Source: Winogradskyella ludwigii (GTDB lineage Bacteria; Bacteroidota; Bacteroidia; Flavobacteriales; Flavobacteriaceae). From it: DNA of 64,000 nt. The position numbers and the translations under genes are program-made. Of the stretch, positions 37,276 to 45,941 are shown piece by piece. The stretch's first letter is position 1. Each line of letters opens with the position of its first letter. The notes under the pieces are model-generated. The model was not told the origin of the DNA, ran no database searches, and worked only from the letters and a program-made list of their open reading frames with translations. Location of the stretch: contig NZ_JABFDF010000004.1 of the NCBI RefSeq assembly GCF_013403985.1, positions 62,001 through 126,000 of the forward strand. The letters run 5' to 3'.

Positions 37276-37932
37276 TTAAATAATATTAAAATCGTTGAAG
37301 TCTATAATAAAATATTGAGCTGAATTTTCAGGATTCATATACGCATGAGATTCAAAATGTATATTCTTACCATTATCTATTAAAGCTACACTTTTCCAGC
37401 CTAAAACATTTGGTGCCACAAAATCCTTTTTTAAGTTGTCTGCAATATAGTAATACTCAGTTGCTGGTAATGCTTTTTCAATAGCTTTAAAATTGACTTC
37501 ACTTGGTTTTTCAGTACCTATTTCTTCAGAAACTATAATTGTATCTAAATAGCTTAGAATATTTAAACTTTTAAGTTTGGCTCTTTGGGTTTTAGATCTA
37601 CCATCTGTAACAATTCCTATTTTACCGTTTTTAGCTTTTATAGCATCAAAAACAGCAATAACACCATCAAACAAGAAAATATCTGGTTGGTGATTTCTAT
37701 ACATATCTACTAATGGACCAATTTCTGTTTTATAAGTATCTGCAAGAAATCCAAAAACGTTAATTTTACATCTATACAACGAAAACATCTTTGAATATAA
37801 AGGTTTCCAATTGTTCGGTTCTAAAGATTTAGCGATAGCCTTGTAAGCCGATTTTAAATAGTCTAACTCGTTATATAATGTATCGTCTAAGTCAAAGACA
37901 ATAACGGTATTTTCATTAACCTTTATATCCAT
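37276..37932 (-). CDS. HAD family hydrolase
   Basis: This 218-residue haloacid-dehalogenase-like phosphatase has FDLDDTLYNELDYL with Asp14/Asp16, IGIVTDGRSKTQRAKLKSL as motif II and YYIADNLKKDF as the acidic motif IV. It probably dephosphorylates a small metabolite. Its start overlaps the end of an ATP-grasp gene by 17 bp, so the two are translated together. That coupling suggests one pathway step, possibly preparing a compound that the ATP-grasp enzyme ligates. It is convergent with the sugar transferase with 19 bp between stops. Confidence 0.88.
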   Translation of the reverse strand: MDIKVNENTVIVFDLDDTLYNELDYLKSAYKAIAKSLEPNNWKPLYSKMFSLYRCKINVFGFLADTYKTEIGPLVDMYRNHQPDIFLFDGVIAVFDAIKAKNGKIGIVTDGRSKTQRAKLKSLNILSYLDTIIVSEEIGTEKPSEVNFKAIEKALPATEYYYIADNLKKDFVAPNVLGWKSVALIDNGKNIHFESHAYMNPENSAQYFIIDFNDFNII

Positions 37933-38887
37933 GTACTAAAATTTCATCATCATAACGAATCATTAACAAATCACTTTCCCAAGTATCAAATTGCTCTTCA
38001 ATGGTATTTCCTAAAGCATATTCTTCTATAATCCATTTAGAATAATTAGCTCCAGACAAATAAGATAATGGATAGCCACCACCAAATCGTGGATTAATTT
38101 CTATGGCATAAATTTTTTCATTATCACTTTTATGAACAAAAAACTGAGCTGTTAAGCATCCTACTGCTCCATCAATAAACTTCAAGTTTTTCTTTATATA
38201 AGGCACCAAAGCATTATTAGAAGTCAAGGCTTTATAAACTTCACCATCTCTAACTTCTAATCGTTTTCGTGGTACTGCGCACTTTAATTTATGGTCTTTG
38301 CTAAAATATAAATCACAAGTAAATTCATCATAATGGTCATGATCTAAATACTCTAAGAACATTAATTTATCATTACTAAAATGGTAATCTGTTAAATCAT
38401 CTTCTGATTTTATCAAATAAGTATCTACACTTCTACTGCCATCCATGGGCTTAATAAATAGTGGTAATTTATAATTATCCTTAGCGTACTCTTTAGCAAC
38501 GTTTACATTATGATTTTTAAAGAACTCATGAATGACGCGTTTATCTCTACATTTAGACACAAAATCTACCGAAGAAATAACAACAATAATGCCTTCAGAT
38601 TGAAAACGTTCTTTATTTTTTGCGAGTTCAAGAAGTTCAGTATCAATTGTTGGAATTACTAATTTGATGTCGTAAGTTTTACAGAAACCTATTAAATCGT
38701 TAATATAATTAGGATCATCTAATCGTGCGACTTTGAAAAAACCATCTGCAATTTGACAAGCTGCTGATAATACAGGACTAGCGTCTGTAGCAAATACTTT
38801 ACCTTTTGGGTATATATTTTTCAGCTCCTTTTGAAATGACCTTACAAGAGAAACTCGTCTTCCTGCAGAAGTTATTAATATATTCAT
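37916..38887 (-). CDS. ATP-grasp domain ligase (CarB-like)
   Basis: The 323-residue enzyme has an N-terminal Rossmann-like domain (NILITSAGRRVSLVRSF) and an ATP-grasp fold. The fold has LPLFIKPMDGSRSVDTYLI, a metal-binding segment IYAIEINPRFGGGYPLSY and the preceding LTAQFFVHKSDN. Such enzymes ligate a carboxylate to an amine through an acyl phosphate. In polysaccharide loci, proteins like this often occur beside a HAD phosphatase and may add an amino acid or another acyl group to a sugar. The acceptor is unknown. Its leader contains a 50-bp element shared with the GT2 gene at 41684. Confidence 0.85.
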   Translation of the reverse strand: MNILITSAGRRVSLVRSFQKELKNIYPKGKVFATDASPVLSAACQIADGFFKVARLDDPNYINDLIGFCKTYDIKLVIPTIDTELLELAKNKERFQSEGIIVVISSVDFVSKCRDKRVIHEFFKNHNVNVAKEYAKDNYKLPLFIKPMDGSRSVDTYLIKSEDDLTDYHFSNDKLMFLEYLDHDHYDEFTCDLYFSKDHKLKCAVPRKRLEVRDGEVYKALTSNNALVPYIKKNLKFIDGAVGCLTAQFFVHKSDNEKIYAIEINPRFGGGYPLSYLSGANYSKWIIEEYALGNTIEEQFDTWESDLLMIRYDDEILVHGYKG

Positions 38888-39208
38888 GCTTCTAGTTTAG
38901 TTTTTGTCAAAGACAACTTAAAAAGTTATAAATATAACATTGTTAAAACAATCCATAATATAGTAACGATATAAAACATATAATTGGGTTGTAAAATCAC
39001 AATATTACAGTTATGGATTTTAAGAAAAGCATGTCATTAGAATGAAGAATAAATACTCTAGGTTTAGCTTAAATAGTCTATTTTCAATTTATTAAAAAAG
39101 TATTATGTTTACTTCTTAATTCAGAATTTACACAAATGACATATCTATTTATTTCATTCTTCAACTAAAAATAAAGTTCTAAAAATCAAACAATTACTAA
39201 TTATTTAA
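38888..39208. other. 321-bp divergent intergenic region with repeated leader
   Basis: No gene is supported. The left part (38926-38978) holds the shared leader element described separately. The right part is AT-rich and lacks a convincing TAnnTTTG promoter for the plus-strand endonuclease/phosphatase-like gene. Confidence 0.5.
38926..38978 (-). repeat. Shared leader element, copy 1 (dyad ATTGTT-AA-AACAAT)
   Basis: About 53 bp closely match the sequence at 41742-41792. The core is the 14-bp dyad at 38939-38952. Both copies lie 40-90 bp upstream of minus-strand starts in the same orientation. It may be a common promoter or operator. Confidence 0.7.
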
Positions 39209-40207
39209 ATGAAATCTAAATTCAGCAGAATAGACAAATTATCAATTAGTTGCATTGTAGCGATGGTTCTAGGCATAATAAGCTCTTATGTGAACTTAGG
39301 AATGCTATCTGTTTTTTTTAGTGTAATAATGCCGCTCCTGTTTGTACTGAATCTTCTTTTAGCGATTTACGGCTTATTTAAAAGAAAATACATCTATAGT
39401 ATTGGTGTATTTATCTTTTTACTTTGTTATAATTTCTTTTTTCAATTTTCAAAAGTCACAAAACTAGAAAATAAGGATGCTATTAGTATTCTAACTTATA
39501 ACGTAAGAGCGTTTCTGCAACCTTTAGCAGATAATCCAAATAAAAATGCAACTACTGAGATTATAAAATTCATTGATTCTGTAAGTGCAGATATCGTCGT
39601 TTTTCAAGAATCCTCATATAAAGAAGGTCGGGAAATAACAGGCTATCCTTATCATTTTCTAGGTTACAGAGAAAACATAGAGAAATCATTACTTACCATT
39701 TATTCAAAATATCCAATTATAAATAAAGGCTATATAGACTTCCCTAATTCAAAGAATAATGCCATTTATGCTGATATCATAATAAAAGCAGACACCATAA
39801 GGGTTTACAACGCACACCTACAGTCTTTTGTTGTTGCTCCACACATTTTAGCCAACAAATACAACGATTATTCGTATTGGAAAGGTTTAAATACTAAAAT
39901 TAAAAAACAGATAGAACAAGCCAAACTCATTAAAAATCATGCTAACAAATCCATGAAAAAAGTAATTATTTGTGGAGACTTTAATGCGACACCATATAGC
40001 CAAACTTACAGAATATTAGAAAAAGGGCTAAATGACTCTTACTTAAGTAATGGTAACGGTTTTGGAGAAACATACTCCCTATTTAATTATCCGTTGCGTT
40101 TAGATTATTTTCTTAATAGTGATAAAATTAGTGTATTGAATCACTTTAATTATGATTTAAATTTATCGGACCACGAACCTATCGTCATGAAGTTTAGAAT
40201 TAAATAA
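39209..40207 (+). CDS. Membrane-anchored endonuclease/exonuclease/phosphatase family protein
   Basis: The 332-residue protein has three N-terminal membrane segments (about residues 13-32, 33-55 and 61-80). A periplasmic EEP domain follows with TYNVRAF, IVVFQESS, NAHLQSF, ICGDFNATP and NLSDHEPIVMKF. The conserved Asn, Glu, His and Asp residues of the metal-dependent phosphodiesterase fold are all present. The substrate could be DNA, a lipid head group or a sugar phosphate. It is the only plus-strand gene within an otherwise minus-strand block, and it may not belong to polysaccharide synthesis. Confidence 0.85.
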   Translation: MKSKFSRIDKLSISCIVAMVLGIISSYVNLGMLSVFFSVIMPLLFVLNLLLAIYGLFKRKYIYSIGVFIFLLCYNFFFQFSKVTKLENKDAISILTYNVRAFLQPLADNPNKNATTEIIKFIDSVSADIVVFQESSYKEGREITGYPYHFLGYRENIEKSLLTIYSKYPIINKGYIDFPNSKNNAIYADIIIKADTIRVYNAHLQSFVVAPHILANKYNDYSYWKGLNTKIKKQIEQAKLIKNHANKSMKKVIICGDFNATPYSQTYRILEKGLNDSYLSNGNGFGETYSLFNYPLRLDYFLNSDKISVLNHFNYDLNLSDHEPIVMKFRIK

Positions 40208-40261
40208 AAACATTTAAAAACCTATATTTAAATAAGTTAAACAGAACTATATAAAAAAATA

Positions 40262-40294
40262 TTTTTAAACAGAACACAAGCTTTTGTTTAAAAA
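40262..40294. terminator. AT-rich hairpin between convergent genes
   Basis: TTTTTAAACA (40262-40271) and TGTTTAAAAA (40285-40294) form a perfect 10-bp stem between the endonuclease-like gene and the orphan minus-strand ORF. It has almost no GC, so its strength is doubtful. Confidence 0.35.
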
Positions 40295-40316
40295 CAATGT
40301 AGGAATCTTGTATTGC

Positions 40317-40667
40317 TTAGTCTTTTAATAAATCTAATTTTTTAATTATAAACAAAGGAAGAGATTGAAGTCTATATGTTAAAATTACAAACGAATCTAA
40401 ACAAGTCGGTTTTCCAAATTCAAATTCGATGTTAAATTCGGTTTTCAAATATTCAAAAAGTTCATTACTACACTTTATTTCACCTTCAAACCAGTTAGTC
40501 CAACCAAATGTTATTTTTTTTAATCCTTTTCGTAGAATTAAAAAGTCATCGTCAATTCCTGCATCAAAACCATAATATTTTGCAGTTACAATCCAACCTC
40601 TACTTTTCAATTTAGAGATTATTTCATTCCAAGTTTCAGTTTTAATATTTATCGCGGCTTTCTTCAA
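40317..40667 (-). CDS. Orphan hypothetical protein, possibly 5'-truncated
   Basis: The frame encodes 116 residues with no ATG; the first possible start is TTG at 40665-40667. The composition is that of a real soluble protein, with aromatic-rich segments such as GWIVTAKYYGFDAGIDDDF and KKITFGWTNWFEGEIKCS. I recognise no family. The absence of any internal methionine and of a clear ribosome site suggests a remnant or a gene with a rare start. It lies 66 bp from the GT2 gene in the same direction and inside the block that interrupts the polysaccharide operon. Confidence 0.5.
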   Translation of the reverse strand: MKKAAINIKTETWNEIISKLKSRGWIVTAKYYGFDAGIDDDFLILRKGLKKITFGWTNWFEGEIKCSNELFEYLKTEFNIEFEFGKPTCLDSFVILTYRLQSLPLFIIKKLDLLKD

Positions 40668-40733
40668 GTTCTATTTACCATTCTTCAATGAAATTAATAT
40701 ACGACAATAAACAACCGCTCTTACAGGAATTTA

Positions 40734-41684
40734 TTACATGATTTTCCTAAATGGCCAAACTATTAAAATTATAAACTTAATCAAGTAAGAATCTACAGCT
40801 TTCAAATAATCTTTTAACGGGTAATCCAAATATTTTGAAGAACGAAGCGTAACATATAGTGTTTTCAAAAATAAAACCGGAGACTTTAAAAAATAACCTT
40901 TAAAAAACCAATTAATCTGTGCTAAACCATTAAGCACAGCACCAAAAGCGCTCTTTGATGTCATAGCAGTATTCATTATAGAACCTTCTACACCAACATT
41001 ATAAATACGAAGACTCTTATTAATACATTTGGTTAAAAAACCATTTCTCGCTACAGTGTTCCAGATAAGATTTTCAGGCATAAAACCTTTCTGTAACATA
41101 TTTGGGTTTACAATAATATCTTTTAAAACATCTGTTTTTGTAAAACCCCATTTTTCTCCGATAATTTGATTTTTTAACTTGGCTTCAAACGTATTGCAAA
41201 ATAGAGGATTTTCAGGAAATGGTTCACCAATAAGTTCACCATACTGATCATCGCAAAGCCCCGTTACTGCAGCAACTTTAGGTTTCAATTCTTCTAAAAT
41301 GTTCTCATATTCATTATTAAATACTTCAAGTGTATACGGATAACATTCATCATCACCATCAAATGGCAATAAAAATTCTCCTTGTGCTAGTCCTATAGCC
41401 TGAATAAAGCAACTCATTTTATGCTTATTCTCTAAATTGTTTACATAATGAATTTTAAGCGGAGAGGTTTCAATTAATTTGGTAATAACGTCATGTGAAT
41501 TATCAGTAGATGCGTCGTTTATTACAAGCCACTCAAAATCCTTATAAGTCTGATTCAGTAAAGATTCATGCACTTTAAGAATAGATTTTTCACAATTAAA
41601 AACAGGAGTAAACACCGTGAATTTATAAGTATACAACCCAGGTTTCTGCTTTTTATAAAACGGCATTAAATCCTTAAAATTCAT
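40734..41684 (-). CDS. Glycosyltransferase family 2
   Basis: The 316-residue inverting GT-A enzyme has FTVFTPVFNCEKSILKVHES at the start, EWLVINDASTDNSHDVI and the metal-binding FDGDDECYPYTLEVF. The C-terminal 90 residues contain hydrophobic patches that may attach it to the membrane. It adds a sugar to a lipid-linked intermediate; donor and acceptor are unknown. It stands apart from the plus-strand polysaccharide operon and carries copy 2 of the shared leader upstream, so it may be regulated with the ATP-grasp/HAD pair. Confidence 0.9.
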   Translation of the reverse strand: MNFKDLMPFYKKQKPGLYTYKFTVFTPVFNCEKSILKVHESLLNQTYKDFEWLVINDASTDNSHDVITKLIETSPLKIHYVNNLENKHKMSCFIQAIGLAQGEFLLPFDGDDECYPYTLEVFNNEYENILEELKPKVAAVTGLCDDQYGELIGEPFPENPLFCNTFEAKLKNQIIGEKWGFTKTDVLKDIIVNPNMLQKGFMPENLIWNTVARNGFLTKCINKSLRIYNVGVEGSIMNTAMTSKSAFGAVLNGLAQINWFFKGYFLKSPVLFLKTLYVTLRSSKYLDYPLKDYLKAVDSYLIKFIILIVWPFRKIM

Positions 41685-41741
41685 AATAATTTCTATTAAT
41701 AATAAGCCTTAGTCTAAAATGAGATGATATCATTAAAAGTG

Positions 41742-41792
41742 TATAAATATAATATTGTTGAAACAATCCTTTACATAGAAACGATATAAAAC
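41742..41792 (-). repeat. Shared leader element, copy 2 (dyad ATTGTT-GA-AACAAT)
   Basis: This copy of the element at 38926-38978 has its dyad at 41754-41767 and ends in the same ACGATATAAAAC sequence. It lies about 60 bp upstream of the GT2 start on the minus strand. Confidence 0.7.
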
Positions 41793-41871
41793 CAATATTT
41801 AGGTCATAACAATAATCCGTAAATTAAAACCAACATTAATTCATCTAAAACGAAGTGAAATATATCCATTT

Positions 41872-41879
41872 TACATTTG
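41872..41879 (+). promoter_or_regulatory. Candidate -7 element for the DegT-PglF-Wza-Wzc segment
   Basis: TACATTTG matches TAnnTTTG exactly. It would give a leader of about 200 nt before the aminotransferase. No TTTG is seen at the -33 distance. Apart from this and the minus-strand leader repeat, the 41685-42092 gap shows nothing else. Confidence 0.4.
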
Positions 41880-42092
41880 CAATGATATCTTACAATTAAA
41901 CCCTAAAGTGATAAAAACTACCGTTTATCTAATGATTATTATTCAGAACGTCATTATTTGCTGTTTGTCGTTTTATTCCATAGATTCTCAACAGAATAAC
42001 GGATATTTAACCTATATTTTAATCGTGTCCCAGACCTAACTATTGACATGAAATTGAATAGTAATACTGATAATTACTTAACAATTTTACCT

Positions 42093-43220
42093 ATGAAATC
42101 TAAAATATGGTTATCATCACCACACATGAGTGGTAATGAACTCAATTACATAAAAGAAGCATTCGATTCTAATTGGGTTGCGCCCTTAGGACCAAACGTA
42201 AATGGCTTCGAAAGCGATTTACAATCTTACCTAAAAGAAGACAGACATGTTGCAGCACTGGTATCTGGCACGTCTGCCCTGCACTTAAGTTTAATTTTAT
42301 TAGGCGTTGGTCGCGGAGATGAAGTTATTTGTCAAAGTAAAACATTCTCTGCTTCTGCAAACCCTATCGTTTACCAAGGAGCAACACCTGTTTTTGTAGA
42401 TAGTGAAAGAGATACTTGGAATATGTGTCCTATACAATTAGAAATAGCTATTAAAGATAGAATTTCTAAAGGAAACAAACCTAAGGCTATAATTCCAGTA
42501 CACTTATATGGTATGCCATACAAAGTAGATGAAATTAACGCTGTTGCTTTAAAATATGATATTCCTGTTGTAGAAGATAGTGCAGAATCATTAGGCAGTT
42601 ACTACAAAGGTATAAACTGCGGAACTTTTGGTGATCTTTCAATCTTATCTTTTAATGGCAATAAAATTATTACCACTTCTGGAGGCGGAGCTTTAGTTAC
42701 CAAAACTAAAGAACGCAAAGACAAAGCTGTATTTTTAGCAACGCAAGCAAGAGATAATGCACCTCATTATTTACATTCTGAAATTGGTTATAATTACAGA
42801 ATGTCTAATATCGTTGCAGGAATTGGTCGTGGCCAAATGACAATTTTAGATAGCCACGTAGCAAAACGTCGCTCAAATCATGAGTTCTACGTCAATGCTT
42901 TTAAACATATTGAAAACATCACATTTCTACAAGAACCAGAAGGTCATTTTTCTAACCGTTGGCTATCCTGTATACTTTTAGATTCTGAACAAACACGAGA
43001 AGCTTTAAGATTAGCATTAGAAAAAGAAAATATTGAATCAAGACCATTATGGAAACCAATGCACCAACAGCCCGTTTTTTCAAAATACCCGAGCTATCTT
43101 AACGGTGTTTCTGATGAGTTATTTGAGAAGGGTTTATGCTTACCTAGCGGCTCTAACCTAACTGATAATGAACTAGAAAGAGTTGTTTCAAGTATAAATT
43201 CGTATTTTGTAACATGTTAG
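42093..43220 (+). CDS. DegT/DnrJ/EryC1/StrS family sugar aminotransferase (PglE-like)
   Basis: This PLP enzyme transaminates a 4-keto (or 3-keto) nucleotide sugar. WLSSPHMSGNELNYIKEAFDSNWVAPLGPNV begins the domain, of which the first part is typical of UDP-4-amino-sugar transaminases. The PLP lysine is in SFNGNKIITTSGGG, and ATQARDNAPHY and GYNYRMSNIVAGIGRGQ follow. I prefer ATG 42093 (375 residues) because it gives the family N-terminus; an in-frame ATG at 42048 adds 15 polar residues. It overlaps the next gene, a dehydratase that can make its substrate, by 7 bp. Confidence 0.92.
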   Translation: MKSKIWLSSPHMSGNELNYIKEAFDSNWVAPLGPNVNGFESDLQSYLKEDRHVAALVSGTSALHLSLILLGVGRGDEVICQSKTFSASANPIVYQGATPVFVDSERDTWNMCPIQLEIAIKDRISKGNKPKAIIPVHLYGMPYKVDEINAVALKYDIPVVEDSAESLGSYYKGINCGTFGDLSILSFNGNKIITTSGGGALVTKTKERKDKAVFLATQARDNAPHYLHSEIGYNYRMSNIVAGIGRGQMTILDSHVAKRRSNHEFYVNAFKHIENITFLQEPEGHFSNRWLSCILLDSEQTREALRLALEKENIESRPLWKPMHQQPVFSKYPSYLNGVSDELFEKGLCLPSGSNLTDNELERVVSSINSYFVTC

Positions 43221-45109
43221 TTAATTTTCTAAATAAAATTTCTGAGAAATATGCCTCAAAATGGTTGGTCTTATTATTTGATGGATTAATTGTTGTGGCC
43301 ACATTTTTCATGGCATACTTAATTAGATTTAACTTCCAAATTGAGTTTGATGTCAGAGAACTTTTTCTACAAACACCATACGTTTTTGGTGTTGCTTTAG
43401 TTAGTCTAATTGCAGTTGGAGCTCATAAAGGTGTAGTCCGTTTTACGGGTTTCAGAGATATTGTAAATATTATTATTGGTGCCAATATTTTAGCGACTAT
43501 TCTTATCTGTTGCACTTTTTTTAGCAGAAAATATATAGGAGAATACAGCCTATTCAATTTACCTGGCTCAATTATTTATATACACTTATTACTAAACATC
43601 TTATTCCTTATAGGTGCCAAATTATTTATAAAATCCATATACAATCATATAACCCAAGATTTTCAATCATTATCTAATGTTTTGATATTTGGTGCTGGAA
43701 ATTCGGGAATGCTCACCTATGATGCCATTCAAAATGATACTAAAAGTGGTTTAAGTATAGTTGCTTTTATTGATGATGACGAACGAAAAATAGGAAAAAA
43801 AATAAATCTCTTAAAAGTTTATAAATTAGAGTCTATTGATGCTGAATTTATTAAAAAGTATAATGTTGAAGACGTTATTATTTCAATTCAAAATATAGAC
43901 CCAACCAGATTACTTCAAATTACAGGCAATCTTTTTGCTTTAGGTCTCAAAGTAAAGATTGTACCTCCTGTACAAAGTTGGATTGATGGAGATTTAAGTG
44001 TCGGACAAATTAAAGAGGTTAAAATTGAAGATCTTTTAGGTAGAGACCCTATTAATATAAAAAATCCAGATTTAGAAGATCAATACGATAATGAAGTTAT
44101 TTTAATTACTGGTGCGGCAGGCTCAATTGGAAGTGAAATTTGCAGAAAAGTCAGCTTATATAAGTACAAAAAACTAATACTTATAGATAATGCTGAATCT
44201 GCGCTGTATGATATTCAGCAAGAATTTAGGCAACAAGGTTTAGAAAACATAGATGCGATTGTTTCAGATGTAAGAAACAGAACGCGAATAGATCAAATAT
44301 TTAACCAATACAAACCTAAAATTGTCTTTCATGCTGCAGCATACAAACATGTGCCCTTAATGGAAAACAATCCTTTTGAAGCGGTTAACGTTAATATAGG
44401 TGGCACAAAAAATGTCGCAGATATTGCAGTAAAACATGGAGTAGATAAATTTGTATTTATCTCCACAGATAAAGCGGTAAACCCAACAAACGTAATGGGT
44501 GCAACTAAACGTATTGCAGAACTATATGTCACTTGTCTTAAAGGAAAAGGTAGCACCAAATTTATAACCACAAGATTTGGTAATGTTTTAGGATCTAATG
44601 GTTCTGTAATTCCACTATTTAAAAAACAAATAGAAAAAGGTGGTCCTTTGACTGTTACACATAGAGAAATTACACGATATTTTATGACCATACCAGAAGC
44701 GTGTCAGCTAGTTATTGAAGCTGCTGCCATGGGTAATGGTGGCGAAATCTTTGTTTTTGACATGGGAGAACCTATTAAAATATTTAATCTAGCCACCAAT
44801 ATGATTATTCTCTCTGGTTTACGCTATCCTGAAGATATTGATATTAAAATCACAGGACTAAGACCTGGTGAAAAAATATATGAAGAACTATTAGCAGATG
44901 GTGAGAACACAAAGAAAACGTATCATGATAAGATTATGATTGCAAAATCTAGACATGTAGATATTGTTAATGTTGAAAGACAGATCAATAAACTTACAGC
45001 CATTAACTCTTTAACACAACCACTAGAAATAGTATCTTCGATAAAACATTTAATACCTGAATATATTTCTAACAACTCCACTTACGAAGTTTTAGATAAA
45101 AAGAAATAA
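43214..45109 (+). CDS. Membrane-bound nucleotide-sugar 4,6-dehydratase (PglF/WbpM type)
   Basis: The 631-residue protein has four N-terminal membrane helices (about residues 18-130), a first Rossmann-like CoA-binding-type domain with VLIFGAGNSGMLTYDAI, and a C-terminal extended SDR domain. The SDR has TGAAGSIGSEICRKV, AAYKHVPLMENNPFEAV and the catalytic STDKAVNPTNVMGATKR. PglF and WbpM convert UDP-GlcNAc to the 4-keto-6-deoxy sugar. It overlaps the DegT aminotransferase by 7 bp, so the pair likely yields a UDP-4-amino-4,6-dideoxy sugar. No PglD-like acetyltransferase is seen next to them. Confidence 0.93.
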   Translation: MLVNFLNKISEKYASKWLVLLFDGLIVVATFFMAYLIRFNFQIEFDVRELFLQTPYVFGVALVSLIAVGAHKGVVRFTGFRDIVNIIIGANILATILICCTFFSRKYIGEYSLFNLPGSIIYIHLLLNILFLIGAKLFIKSIYNHITQDFQSLSNVLIFGAGNSGMLTYDAIQNDTKSGLSIVAFIDDDERKIGKKINLLKVYKLESIDAEFIKKYNVEDVIISIQNIDPTRLLQITGNLFALGLKVKIVPPVQSWIDGDLSVGQIKEVKIEDLLGRDPINIKNPDLEDQYDNEVILITGAAGSIGSEICRKVSLYKYKKLILIDNAESALYDIQQEFRQQGLENIDAIVSDVRNRTRIDQIFNQYKPKIVFHAAAYKHVPLMENNPFEAVNVNIGGTKNVADIAVKHGVDKFVFISTDKAVNPTNVMGATKRIAELYVTCLKGKGSTKFITTRFGNVLGSNGSVIPLFKKQIEKGGPLTVTHREITRYFMTIPEACQLVIEAAAMGNGGEIFVFDMGEPIKIFNLATNMIILSGLRYPEDIDIKITGLRPGEKIYEELLADGENTKKTYHDKIMIAKSRHVDIVNVERQINKLTAINSLTQPLEIVSSIKHLIPEYISNNSTYEVLDKKK

Positions 45110-45145
45110 AGGTTTTCATTAAATCAACCTATAACAACGAATCAC

Positions 45146-45922
45146 ATGAAAATACGCACTTTAATCATTGCTATATTAACGATTGCAACCACTACATCTT
45201 GTGTGTCAAGAAAATCTATTGTTTACTTTCAAGACGAAACCTTAGAAGAAGCTCAATTAGTATCCGATCCTGTTCAATTAAAATATAAACCAGACGATAT
45301 TTTAACCATAAACATATCAGCTACAGATCCTGACACCGTTAGACCATTTAATCTACCTTTGGTATCAAATAGCACTAACGATTTAATAAATGCTCAAGGA
45401 ACATTACAACAACAATCATACTTAATAGATTATGACGGAAATATTGAATTTCCTGTCCTAGGAACCATAAAAGTAGCAGGTTTAACACGGACAGAGCTAA
45501 CCACGTTTCTTGTTGATCGCATAAAAACCATGGCTAATAATCCAATTGTAAACATTAGATTGGTGAATTTTACCATAACCGTTATCGGAGAAGTATCCTC
45601 ACCAGGAACTTTTACCATGCAAGACGAAAGGGTTTCTCTTGTTGAAGCACTAGGCTATGCTAATGATTTAACCATTTACGGACAACGTAAAACTGTAAAA
45701 TTAATTAGAGAAGTGGATGGGAAAAAGAAATTTGCTAATATTGATTTAACCTCTATAAATACAGTAAATTCAGACTTGTATTATTTACAACAAAATGACA
45801 TCATCTACGTTGAACCCAATAATGCAAAGGTTAGATCGTCTAGTTACAACCAGAATAATGGCGTTTTGCTCTCTGCAATTGGTACGTTAACGACCATTTT
45901 AGCAATATTTATTATAAAATAG
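45146..45922 (+). CDS. Wza-like polysaccharide export lipoprotein
   Basis: The 258-residue protein has a lipoprotein signal ending at Cys19 (TTTSC), then a poly_export domain (YKPDDILTINISATDPD) and an SLBB domain (NFTITVIGEVSSPGTFTM). A C-terminal hydrophobic segment (about residues 240-258) follows. In E. coli Wza the C-terminus forms the outer-membrane pore; here the terminal hydrophobic stretch is shorter. It would export the polymer with the Wzc-like protein encoded 19 bp downstream. The order wza-wzc is the normal end of these loci in flavobacteria. Confidence 0.92.
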   Translation: MKIRTLIIAILTIATTTSCVSRKSIVYFQDETLEEAQLVSDPVQLKYKPDDILTINISATDPDTVRPFNLPLVSNSTNDLINAQGTLQQQSYLIDYDGNIEFPVLGTIKVAGLTRTELTTFLVDRIKTMANNPIVNIRLVNFTITVIGEVSSPGTFTMQDERVSLVEALGYANDLTIYGQRKTVKLIREVDGKKKFANIDLTSINTVNSDLYYLQQNDIIYVEPNNAKVRSSSYNQNNGVLLSAIGTLTTILAIFIIK

Positions 45923-45941
45923 CTTTTAATTATATAAGTTT

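Noticed and set aside
42048..42092. ATG 42048 as the start of the DegT aminotransferase
   Set aside because: The 15 added residues are not part of the family and ATG 42093 restores the usual N-terminus; the earlier start remains possible.
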